This document shows, one piece after another, positions 35,769-44,750 of a DNA stretch of 64,000 nt. The notes beneath the pieces are model-generated. The model was not told the origin of the DNA. It did no database searches and was given only the letters and a program-made list of their open reading frames with translations. The translations under genes were made by a program, and so were the position numbers. The stretch is taken from NCBI GenBank assembly GCA_963783195.1, contig CAWAMV010000004.1:1674001-1738000 (forward strand). The letters are read 5' to 3'. Source of the stretch: Croceibacterium_B sp963783195. Lineage in GTDB: Bacteria > Pseudomonadota > Alphaproteobacteria > Sphingomonadales > Sphingomonadaceae. Each line of letters begins with the position of its first letter. Position 1 is the first letter of the stretch.

Positions 35769-36300
35769 TTTCCTCGCCGTTGCAACCGAGGCCGCGCACG
35801 GCGCAGCCGAGCATGCCGAGCCGGAGGCCTTCGGCCTGGGGCCGGGTGCCTATGTCGCCCTCGCGATGATCCTCGTGATCCTGGTCATGCTCTGGAAGGG
35901 CGTGCCGCGGATCATCGCCGGTATCCTCGATCAGCGGATCGCGGGTATTCGCAAGCAGCTCGACGAGGCCAAGGAACTGCGTGCGGAAGCCGAACGGCTG
36001 CGCGACGACTATGCCCGCAAGACGGCCGAAGCCGAGAAGGACATCGCCGCCCTGCGCGCCGGTGCCGAGAGGCAGGCGGACGAAATCGTCGCCAAGGCCA
36101 AGGACGATGCTGCCGCCCTGATCGAACGGCACAAGACCCTCGCGGCAGAGAAGATCGCCACGGCGGAGCGTAACGCGGTCGAGGAAGTTCGCGCGAAAGT
36201 GGCCACTGCCGCGGCGCTCGCCTCGCGCCAGCTGATCGCTGCGAAGCATGGCGAAGCAGACGACCGCGCGCTGGCCGACCGGATCATCGCCGACCTCTGA
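35761..36300 (+). CDS. atpF: ATP synthase F0 subunit b
   Basis: A 179-residue stalk subunit with an N-terminal hydrophobic helix (about 30-45) and a long charged coiled coil with the KGVPRIIAGILDQRIAGIRKQLDEA segment typical of b. ATG 35761 overlaps the b' stop (ATGCTTGA). This ends the F0 operon. Confidence 0.9.
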   Translation: MLDFLAVATEAAHGAAEHAEPEAFGLGPGAYVALAMILVILVMLWKGVPRIIAGILDQRIAGIRKQLDEAKELRAEAERLRDDYARKTAEAEKDIAALRAGAERQADEIVAKAKDDAAALIERHKTLAAEKIATAERNAVEEVRAKVATAAALASRQLIAAKHGEADDRALADRIIADL

Positions 36301-36334
36301 TATTTTCCCGGAACATCGGGATGGGGCTGCGCGC

Positions 36335-36357
36335 TTTCCTCGGGTAAACCGAGGAGA
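36335..36357 (+). promoter_or_regulatory. Hairpin sequestering the Shine-Dalgarno of the next gene
   Basis: TTTCCTCGG (36335-36343) can pair with CCGAGGAGA (36349-36357) around a GTAAA loop. The ribosome binding site GAGGAG (36351-36356) of the GTG at 36363 is wholly inside the stem. This could make translation depend on temperature or on a coupled ribosome. No T-run follows, so it is not a typical terminator. Confidence 0.4.
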
Positions 36358-36362
36358 AACGC

Positions 36363-36971
36363 GTGGCCCTTTCCGCTATTGCCATCAACTGCTCGCTGGC
36401 CAAGACCAGCGACCGCCCGAGTTCCACAGACGCCATGATCGATGTGCTCGCCGATGCATTCGGTGAGCACGACATCGAAATCGCCGAGACGCTCCGCATT
36501 GCCGACTACGACGTTCTGCCGGGCGTCACCTCGGACGAAGGGCCAGGCGACGATTGGCCAGGCATCCGCGAAAAGATCCTGGCCCACGACATCCTCGTCT
36601 TCGGCGGCCCGATATGGATGGGGCAGATAGGCTCGATCGCCAAGCGCGTGCTCGAGCGAATGGACGCCTTCATGTCCGAGACCGATGAGCAGGGCCGGAT
36701 GCCCAGCTATTCGAAGGTCGCCGTAGCCGCCATCGTCGGCAACGAGGATGGAGCGCACTGGTCGTCTGCACAGCTCTTCCAGAGCCTCAACGACACTGGA
36801 TGGACGATCCCTGCCGTTGCCGCGTGCTATTGGGTGGGCGAAGCCATGCACGGTACAGACTTCAAGGACCTGGACCAGACGCCGAAGCCGGTGTCCAGGA
36901 CCGCCAAGATGGTCGCTGCCAACGCTGCCCACCTTGCCGGCCTGCTGAAAGGCAATCCCTACCCGGGATGA
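36363..36971 (+). CDS. Flavodoxin-like NAD(P)H-dependent oxidoreductase
   Basis: A 202-residue protein of the flavodoxin-like/NADPH-dependent FMN reductase fold. The N-terminal SAIAINCSLAKTSDRPSST is the FMN phosphate loop region and VFGGPIWMGQIGSIAKRVLERMD the second FMN-binding segment. No membrane segment or signal. It starts with GTG at 36363 under a hairpin. Substrate unknown. Confidence 0.8.
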   Translation: MALSAIAINCSLAKTSDRPSSTDAMIDVLADAFGEHDIEIAETLRIADYDVLPGVTSDEGPGDDWPGIREKILAHDILVFGGPIWMGQIGSIAKRVLERMDAFMSETDEQGRMPSYSKVAVAAIVGNEDGAHWSSAQLFQSLNDTGWTIPAVAACYWVGEAMHGTDFKDLDQTPKPVSRTAKMVAANAAHLAGLLKGNPYPG

Positions 36972-37018
36972 GGGGCGCTTCAGGTAGAGCGACCCCTCCC
37001 GGATGAGTGTGGCTCAGG

Positions 37019-37450
37019 TCACGGGCGGTCGACCGCTTCTTCCTGCGTCTGGTTGAGCAGGCGGATGGAGAGGGTCTGGCCGCGGCTGCTGGTGAGTGTA
37101 ACCGGTTGTCCGGCGGCGGTAATCACGGGGCGGTAATCCCAGCATTCCTCGCCGCGAGGAGCAAAGTTCACGCACACATCGGTGCCCCTGAGGCCCCAAT
37201 AGCCGTTGACGACCGGCGCGCCGGGGTTCGGCTCGATGGTCATCGTGCCATCCGGGGCGAAGTTCACGACGTTCGTAGCGCCGTTCTCCATCGTGATTTG
37301 CACCGTGCGCCCCCTCAGCTCGGCGGGCCACTGCGTGTAGGGCTCGACCGCGGACTGAGGCACGAGGGCTCCGCTCTCGTTCACTCGGTATCCAGCACAC
37401 CCCGTAAGGGTCAAACCTGCGGTAAGGGCGATCAAAAAACCAGTTTTCAT
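37019..37450 (-). CDS. Hypothetical lipoprotein
   Basis: A 143-residue lipoprotein with lipobox LTLTGCAG at residues 13-20. The mature part contains a beta-rich domain with TVQITMENGATNVVNFAPDGTM and a CVNFAPRGEECWDYRP segment with two Cys that may form a disulfide. No named family recognised. Start 37450 has the Shine-Dalgarno AAGGAAA. It stands alone, convergent with the flavodoxin-like gene. Confidence 0.65.
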   Translation of the reverse strand: MKTGFLIALTAGLTLTGCAGYRVNESGALVPQSAVEPYTQWPAELRGRTVQITMENGATNVVNFAPDGTMTIEPNPGAPVVNGYWGLRGTDVCVNFAPRGEECWDYRPVITAAGQPVTLTSSRGQTLSIRLLNQTQEEAVDRP

Positions 37451-37641
37451 GTCAATTTCCTTGGTTGCGTAATCAACCAAGGGAGAGGTGAGGGGCTCGG
37501 GTCCGCGGGTCCGACGACCCGTCCTTCCAGCGGGACGAGTCGTTCTGTGCGGCAGCGCCAGCACGCTCGCTATGCCGCGGGGTGTCTGGTCAAGCCGCCG
37601 CACCGTCGCTAGTCTGGCGCTGAAACAGCGGGGAGGGATCG

Positions 37642-38250
37642 ATGAAGGTTGCAGTACTGGGCGCGGGCGGCAAGGCAGGCTCGGAACTCGTCAAGGAACT
37701 GGTCGCGCGGGGACACGACGTCCGGGCCGTCGGCCGTACCGAAGCGACGCTGCCGAGCGGCGAGCGGATCGACACCTGCGTGGGCGACGTATCCACTCCC
37801 GATGGCCTGGCGGCAGCGGTCGAGGGCTGCGACGCCGTGATCAGCGCAGTGCACTTCGACATCCCTGCGGCGACTTTCAAGGAAGGGCTGAAGAAGGCCG
37901 GGGTCGACCGGGTGATCTTCACCGGCGGCGCGGCGAGCCTCCACAACCCGGACGGCCAGCGGGTCTACGACAGTCCGCATTTCCCCGACTTTCTCAAGCC
38001 GATCGTGAAGCCGGCGATCGACTTCCTGGACGACCTGCGCGGCGAGAAGGAACTGAACTGGACCTTCTTCTCACCCGCCATGAACTTCGTGGTCGGCGAA
38101 CGGAAAGGGACCTTCCGCCTGGGCGACGACGAGATGATCTACGACGCCGAAGGCAAGAGCGAGATCTCCTACGCCGATGCGGCCATCGCGATGGTCGACG
38201 AACTCGAACAGGAAAATAACCCGCGCGGCCGCTTTACCGCGGCCTACTGA
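37642..38250 (+). CDS. NAD(P)-binding Rossmann-fold protein (SDR / NmrA-like)
   Basis: A 202-residue protein with the N-terminal nucleotide-binding motif VAVLGAGGKAGSELV and the atypical SDR layout of BVU/NmrA-like NAD(P)H-binding proteins. The segment VIFTGGAASL precedes the substrate region. A reductase or a redox sensor is possible; substrate unknown. It converges with gloB, 4 bases apart. Confidence 0.8.
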   Translation: MKVAVLGAGGKAGSELVKELVARGHDVRAVGRTEATLPSGERIDTCVGDVSTPDGLAAAVEGCDAVISAVHFDIPAATFKEGLKKAGVDRVIFTGGAASLHNPDGQRVYDSPHFPDFLKPIVKPAIDFLDDLRGEKELNWTFFSPAMNFVVGERKGTFRLGDDEMIYDAEGKSEISYADAAIAMVDELEQENNPRGRFTAAY

Positions 38251-38253
38251 CCG

Positions 38254-39015
38254 CTAGAAAGCGTCCTTGGCCGCGCGCAGGCGGGCAAAGGTCTCGGGCG
38301 GGTTCGTTCCGCCCCACCGGATGCGCATGTCCTCGTCGTCTGCCCGCAGGAATGGATTGGTCGCGAGCTCGCGAGCAAGGCCCATCGGCACCGTTGGTTC
38401 GCCACGCTCGCGCTTGTCGGCAATCTCGCTGGCGTAGCGTTGCAACTCCGCGTTGGCGGGATCGGCATGGAGTGCGAACTTCGCATTCGCGGCGGTGTAT
38501 TCGTGCGCGCAGTAAAGCGTCGTTTCGGCGGGCAGGTCCTTCAACCGCGAGAGGCTGGCCCAGAACTGGTCCGGCGTCCCTTCGAACATTCGCCCGCAGC
38601 CCAATGCGAAGAGTGAATCGCCGACGAACGCGATGCCGGCCTCGGGCAGATGATAGGCGCAGTGTCCCAGCGTGTGACCGCCGACGTCGATCACCCTTGC
38701 CCGCCACGCGCCGAGCGAGACGAAATCTCCATCTGTCACGGTGAGGTCGACGCCGGCGATCTTCGGTGCATCGACGTCGGGCGCCACGATCCGGCAGTCG
38801 GTCGCCGCCTTTATCGCCTCGTTTCCTCCGGCGTGGTCGGGATGCCAGTGGGTGTTCCAGATCTGCGTGATGCTCCACCCGCGGGCCTTGGCCTGGTGGA
38901 GGTATTCGGCGGCATCGGGCGTGTCGATGCATACGGTCTCGCGGCTGTCGGGGTCGTGCAGCATGTAGCCGTAGTTGTCCGACAGGCAGGGGAACTGGTG
39001 AACTTCGAGGGTCAT
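38254..39015 (-). CDS. gloB: Hydroxyacylglutathione hydrolase (glyoxalase II)
   Basis: A 253-residue metallo-beta-lactamase-fold enzyme that hydrolyses S-lactoylglutathione in methylglyoxal detoxification. The metal motif THWHPDHAGG, the GHTLGHCAY histidine, VGDSLFALGCGRMFEG (metal Asp) and YCAHEYTAANAKFA are in the family order, with the C-terminal glutathione-binding domain. ATG 39015 is chosen over the longer frame to 39132. Confidence 0.93.
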   Translation of the reverse strand: MTLEVHQFPCLSDNYGYMLHDPDSRETVCIDTPDAAEYLHQAKARGWSITQIWNTHWHPDHAGGNEAIKAATDCRIVAPDVDAPKIAGVDLTVTDGDFVSLGAWRARVIDVGGHTLGHCAYHLPEAGIAFVGDSLFALGCGRMFEGTPDQFWASLSRLKDLPAETTLYCAHEYTAANAKFALHADPANAELQRYASEIADKRERGEPTVPMGLARELATNPFLRADDEDMRIRWGGTNPPETFARLRAAKDAF

Positions 39016-39047
39016 GCCGGCGAGGCTAGGCGCTTCGGCCCATGTAG

Positions 39048-39082
39048 GAAAGGCCCGCCCGCTCAGGTGAGCGGACGGGCCT
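39048..39082 (-). terminator. Terminator of rpsA
   Basis: A 14-bp stem with one mismatch (39051-39064 with 39069-39082) and a 4-base loop is followed on the minus strand by TTTCCT. It lies about 70 bases after the rpsA stop and upstream of gloB. Confidence 0.7.
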
Positions 39083-39150
39083 CCAGTCTGTCCTACCGCT
39101 TCGCTGATCGAGGACCGATGGTCCTTGCACAACGCCGCGATGGATGGGGC

Positions 39151-40878
<1,728 letters not shown>

Positions 40879-41344
40879 AAGGCAGTTTCCTTCACGTAGT
40901 TCCGGCCAGGCGGTTGTCTCCGCCGGTCTTTTCTCCGCCATCCGCACCATTGCATCGGCGGGCCAAGAGGCCGAATTGCCCGCGGGACCGCATGTCACCG
41001 CGAACGTCGTCCAGACCCGTCCCGGAAATGCCGAACAAGCGCCGCGGGGCGCGAGAGGGTTCGGGCATCGTCGGGATTTGTCCGTCGGACGGGCGCGCGC
41101 CTAGGCGAAAGCGGGTGCGAAAGCAAGCGAAAGCGTCCCGGGAGGTGGAACGCCGACGGTCGTTATTTTTCCGTGACCTTTCGCCACCGCCATCCGTAAA
41201 CCGGCCGATCTGGCGCGGATCGATGTGACCTTTCGCCAGCGCGTGTTCCATCATCCGCGCGGGAAGATTCGAAGGTAGCCGGCGTCGCCATCCGAGCAAG
41301 GCTGCCAGGGCGCCGCAGGTGTAGGAAAGCCCTTTCGAAAGCCG
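40879..41344 (-). other. Leader and intergenic region upstream of rpsA
   Basis: I see no gene in these 466 bases. A promoter-like site at 41098-41126 would give an rpsA leader of about 213 nt. Further upstream, the 14-mer TGGCGAAAGGTCAC occurs twice on the minus strand (41186-41173 and 41238-41225), 52 bases apart, and GCGAAAGC-like words recur at 41104-41134. S1 autoregulates its own translation in E. coli, so the leader may be a control region. The open frames here have no supporting similarity or ribosome binding site. Confidence 0.5.
41098..41126 (-). promoter_or_regulatory. Putative promoter of rpsA
   Basis: Minus strand TTGCTT (41126-41121) and TAGGCG (41103-41098), spacer 17. Same architecture as the other promoter-like sites in the window. 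Confidence 0.4.
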
Positions 41345-41650
41345 TTAGCGGACGATCACCTCGGCCCGCCAGACAAGCTTGTCGTCTTCCTTGAGCGATA
41401 CGACGGCCGAACCCTGCTTGATCGCCACGATGCGTACCTTGCCGCCCGCCAGGATCTGCGCGGCGACCGCATGGCCCTCGACCTCGGACCACGAAGCGGG
41501 CGTGCCGATATCGATCTCCAGCGTGTCGCCGCGATACATCTCGTAGTGATTCTGCTCGACCGGCGCGGGGCCATAGCCCTGTGCGCTCAATGGAACCGCC
41601 ATCCCGAGCGCCAGCGCCGCGCCCCCTGCCAACCACTTCACTGTGCTCAT
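41345..41650 (-). CDS. Small exported protein with pilus-formation N-terminal-like domain
   Basis: A 101-residue protein with a signal peptide (cleavage after PLSAQ) and a beta-rich domain: DTLEIDIGTPASWSEVEG and IVAIKQGSAVVSLKEDDKLVW. It resembles the short N-terminal domain found in secretin-type pilus proteins (CpaC N-terminus), here as a single-domain protein. It overlaps cmk by 4 bases (ATGA) in the aroA-cmk-rpsA neighbourhood. Function unknown. Confidence 0.65.
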   Translation of the reverse strand: MSTVKWLAGGAALALGMAVPLSAQGYGPAPVEQNHYEMYRGDTLEIDIGTPASWSEVEGHAVAAQILAGGKVRIVAIKQGSAVVSLKEDDKLVWRAEVIVR

Positions 41651-42282
41651 CCCCGTTCGTGTCCGGCCAACCGCTTCTCGGCCAGCCTGATAGCTTCGGC
41701 TATCGCGGATTCGCGATTAAGATGGGATGTATCGAGCACGAGGGCATCGTCCGCTGCCCGCAAGGGGGCGTCCTTGCGCTGGGTGTCGCGCGCGTCGCGG
41801 CGGCGCAGGTCGTCTGCGATGGTCTCGAGCGACAAGTCCTCGCCGCGCTCCTGCATCTCGTTCCAGCGGCGCTCGGCGCGGGCCTCGACGCTGGCGGTGA
41901 CGAACAGTTTCACCTCCGCCTCGGGGGCGATGACGGTGCCGATGTCACGCCCGTCGAGCACGGCGCCGCCGGCGCAGGTGGCGAAGCGCCGCTGGCGTTC
42001 GTAGAGCGCCTCGCGCACCGAGGGGTGGATCGAGACGCGGCTGGCCAGGCCGCCGGTTTCTTCCGACCGCAGCGCCGGGTCGTCCAGCAATCCGTCGGGA
42101 AACGTCGTGGCGGCCAGCGCGTCACCGGCATCGTCCGGGTCGCCGCCATCGAGAAACACCTGCCGCCCTACCGCGCGGTACAGCAGCCCGGTGTCGAGGT
42201 GTGGCAGCCCGAAGTGCGCGGCGAGCGCCTTCGCGATGGTACCCTTGCCCGAAGCGGTGGGTCCGTCGACGGCGATGATCAT
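41647..42282 (-). CDS. cmk: Cytidylate kinase
   Basis: A 211-residue P-loop kinase phosphorylating CMP/dCMP. The P-loop IIAVDGPTASGKGTIA starts the protein; LDTGLLYRAVG and DGRDIGTVIAPEAEVKLFVTAS form the nucleotide-binding parts. It overlaps both neighbours by ATGA, so expression is tightly coupled to aroA. Confidence 0.95.
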   Translation of the reverse strand: MIIAVDGPTASGKGTIAKALAAHFGLPHLDTGLLYRAVGRQVFLDGGDPDDAGDALAATTFPDGLLDDPALRSEETGGLASRVSIHPSVREALYERQRRFATCAGGAVLDGRDIGTVIAPEAEVKLFVTASVEARAERRWNEMQERGEDLSLETIADDLRRRDARDTQRKDAPLRAADDALVLDTSHLNRESAIAEAIRLAEKRLAGHERG

Positions 42283-42533
42283 GGGCGCTTCCGTGCGGCG
42301 ATGACTGCCGCACCGAGCCCGAACAGCGCGACGCCCGCCCAGACCGCCTCGAGCACCATCGAGGGAAGGTTGCGATTGACGGTGAGCGAGAGGATCAGCA
42401 GCCCCGCGCCGACCAGGTTCAGGCCGTGCAGCACGAAGCGGTTCGCATCCTTGCTGACGGTCACGTAGCCATAGGCGACGACGATGAGCGCCATGCCCGC
42501 AAAGCCGACCATGTTGGCGCTGGCGGGGTTCAC
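42279..42533 (-). CDS. Small membrane protein (CBU_0592-like)
   Basis: An 84-residue protein with three hydrophobic helices (about 8-24, 34-52 and 60-80) and the motif FVLHGLNLVGAGLLILSL. It matches the pattern of the CBU_0592-like small membrane family, of unknown function. It starts with GTG overlapping the aroA stop (GTGA) and ends overlapping the cmk start (ATGA). Confidence 0.7.
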   Translation of the reverse strand: MNPASANMVGFAGMALIVVAYGYVTVSKDANRFVLHGLNLVGAGLLILSLTVNRNLPSMVLEAVWAGVALFGLGAAVIAARKRP

Positions 42534-43967
42534 TGCGTCACCTCGTCGAGCAGCGTTTCGAAGGCCGGGAAGCTCGTGGCGATGGGCCGGGTGTCGTCGA
42601 CCTCCACTCCGTCGCGGCTGGCGATCCCCGCGACCGCCATGGCCATGGCGATGCGGTGGTCCAGATGGGTCTTGATCCGGCCGTTGGCGCTGCCGCGCAG
42701 GGGTTCGCCGTCGGTTCCCTCGATGACCAGCCCGTCCTCGCGTTCGATCACTCGCGCGCCGGCCCCCGCCAGGGCCTCGGCCATCGCGGTGAGGCGGTCC
42801 GATTCCTTCACCCGCAGCTCGTCGAGGCCGGTTGTGACGGTCTGCCCCCTTGCCAGCGCGGCGGCGACGAAAAAGACGGGGAACTCGTCGATCATGCTCG
42901 GAGCCACCGCGGGATCGACCTCGATGCCGGTCAACCGGGAGTGATGCACCGCGAGGTCGGCCACAGGCTCGCCGCCGACTTCGCGCTCGTTGATCACTTC
43001 GATCCTGCCGCCCATGGCCTGCAGGACAGATACGAGGCCTGCACGGGTCGGATTCATCCCGACGTTCTCGATCGTCAGCGCGCTGCCCGGCACGATCAGC
43101 GCGGCGACCATGAAGAAGGCGGCGGATGAGGGGTCGCCCGGCACTTCGATATCCTGCGGGCGCAACTCGGCCTCGCCGTGGATGCGGATGACGCGCTCGC
43201 CGAAGTCGTTGTCCGACTTCCAGCCGGGCGCCGAACCCCCTCAGCATGCGTTCGGTGTGGTCGCGCGTGGGTACGGGCTCGATCACGGTGGTGATGCCGG
43301 CGGTGTTGAGACCGGCGAGCAGCACGGCGCTCTTCACCTGTGCGCTGGCCACCGGCAGGCGATATTCGATTGGTACGGCCGGGCTGATGCCGCGTTCGGT
43401 CAGGGGCAGGGTGGTGGCGGAAAAATCGGCCCCCATCAGGCCGAGCGGCTCGGTCACCCGGCCCATCGGGCGTTTCGAGAGGCTGGCGTCGCCTGTGAAC
43501 TGCACGGTAATCGGATGGCTCGCGACAAGGCCCATGAGCAGCCGCGTCGAGGTGCCCGAGTTGCCCATGTCGAGCGGCGCCTGCGGCTGCAGCAGGCTGC
43601 CGACGCCGACGCCGTGGATCGACCAGACCGCGCCGGTCTTCTCAATTGTTGCGCCCATCGCGCGCCCACCGCCGCCTTCAGCGGCGGGTATTCTCTCAAT
43701 TCGCGCGCCCATGGCGCGCCCACCGCCGCCTTCAGCGGCGGGTATTCTCTCAATTCGCGCGCCCATGGCGCGCAGGGCGGCGGCGGTGGCCATCACGTCC
43801 TCGCCCTCGAGCAGGCCGGCAATGCGCGTTTCGCCCACCGCCAGCGCGCCGAACATCAGCGAGCGGTGGCTGATGGACTTGTCGCCAGGCACACGGATCG
43901 TGCCGCGCAGCGGTCCGGCGGGGAGGAAACGCCGGTGGCGCATTCGCGAAGGATTGTCTGGGTTCAC
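42530..43967 (-). pseudogene. aroA: EPSP synthase (aroA) with a frameshift and an in-frame 54-bp tandem repeat
   Basis: The enzyme makes EPSP in the shikimate pathway. The N-terminal part has LRGTIRVPGDKSISHRSLMF and LDMGNSGTSTRLLMG, and the C-terminal part GDPSSAAFFMVAALI and KESDRLTAMAEAL. Two defects occur. At about 43215-43222 one extra G (GTCGGAC in place of GTCGAC) shifts the frame after ARLEV, and the correct frame continues as DNDFGERVIRIHGEAEL. Near residue 75, RAMGARIER-IPAAEGGGG is repeated in tandem, adding 36 residues. GTG 43967 or ATG 43943 could be the start. The gene overlaps the next by GTGA. Confidence 0.88.
43637..43773. repeat. 54-bp tandem repeat with palindromes inside aroA
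   Basis: The unit is repeated with period 54: first copy 43637-43690, second 43691-43744, third partial 43745-43773. Each holds two palindromic words, CGCGCCCATGGCGCGC-like and CCGCCGCCTTCAGCGGCGG. The second and third copies are identical over their shared part; the first is diverged in six or so positions. The inserted codons keep the frame (IPAAEGGGG between copies of RAMGA-IE). Confidence 0.9.
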
Positions 43968-44110
43968 GGCGCGCGTCTTTGACAGCGCCCATGCCCTGTG
44001 GCAAGGCGCGCGCGCTCTTGATCCCGGCCCCTTGATTTGCTCTTGGCCGGCCCCCATCAAGTTTCATGAATTCAGTCTCGCTGCAACGCGGGCAGTATCG
44101 AGGATATATA

Positions 44111-44434
44111 ATGGTCAAGCCAGAATGGGGCACCAAGCGTACCTGCCCCAAGTGCGGTGAGCGCTTCTACGACCTCACGAAGGACGAGCCGGTCGAGTGC
44201 ATCGAGTGCGGGAACAAGTGGTATCCCGAGCCGGTTCTGAAATCGAAGCAGCCGATCCCGTTCGAGGAAGAAAAGGACCAGAAGAAGGAGAAGGACTCCG
44301 ATCTGGCCGACGACGACGACGATCTGGACGATATCGACGATGGCGAGGATTCGCCGGACAACGATGTCGACCTCGGCGGCGACGACGATCTTGGCGTGAC
44401 CAAGGCCGATGACGAGGACGACAACGACAACTGA
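44111..44434 (+). CDS. TIGR02300 family protein (FYDLN acid domain)
   Basis: A 107-residue protein with an N-terminal zinc-ribbon-like part (TKRTCPKCGERFYDLTKDEPVECIECG, two CxxC pairs) and a strongly acidic C-terminal half with long Asp/Glu runs. This family is found only in alphaproteobacteria, and its function is unknown. The start at 44111 follows a GAGG Shine-Dalgarno. It is divergent from aroA and precedes tRNA-Ala. Confidence 0.9.
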   Translation: MVKPEWGTKRTCPKCGERFYDLTKDEPVECIECGNKWYPEPVLKSKQPIPFEEEKDQKKEKDSDLADDDDDLDDIDDGEDSPDNDVDLGGDDDLGVTKADDEDDNDN

Positions 44435-44462
44435 CGAATTCCGGGCTTGCAAGATTCGGTCT

Positions 44463-44491
44463 TGCGTTGGGGCGGGCTGCCTCTTAAAGGG
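44463..44491 (+). promoter_or_regulatory. Putative promoter of tRNA-Ala
   Basis: TTGCGT (44463-44468) and TAAAGG (44486-44491), spacer 17, placing the start near 44498, about 60 bases before the tRNA. A small hairpin (GCAAGA/TCTTGC) just upstream overlaps the -35. Confidence 0.45.
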
Positions 44492-44556
44492 CGCCCTCCC
44501 GAGCCAATCGGCCCGGGAATGGCCCGCCTCCCAGGGTGGGCCGAGATGAATGGCAC

Positions 44557-44632
<76 letters not shown>

Positions 44633-44750
44633 TTCACCGACAAGAGTTTGAAATCGGCCGGTTTTCCCGAACCTGCCGGACACTGAGTTTCCCGCTGGCT
44701 GACGAGGTTTCGTCCGCCGGCGTTTTTGGCATTTGGAGTACGACCGGCCC

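Noticed and set aside
36301..36360. Terminator of the ATP synthase operon
   Set aside because: The hairpins here have no T-run on the plus strand and the second covers the ribosome binding site of the next gene, so I list it as a regulatory hairpin.
40892..41299. A 135-codon frame in the rpsA upstream region
   Set aside because: No ribosome binding site, no similarity and odd composition; it overlaps the promoter-like site and repeats.
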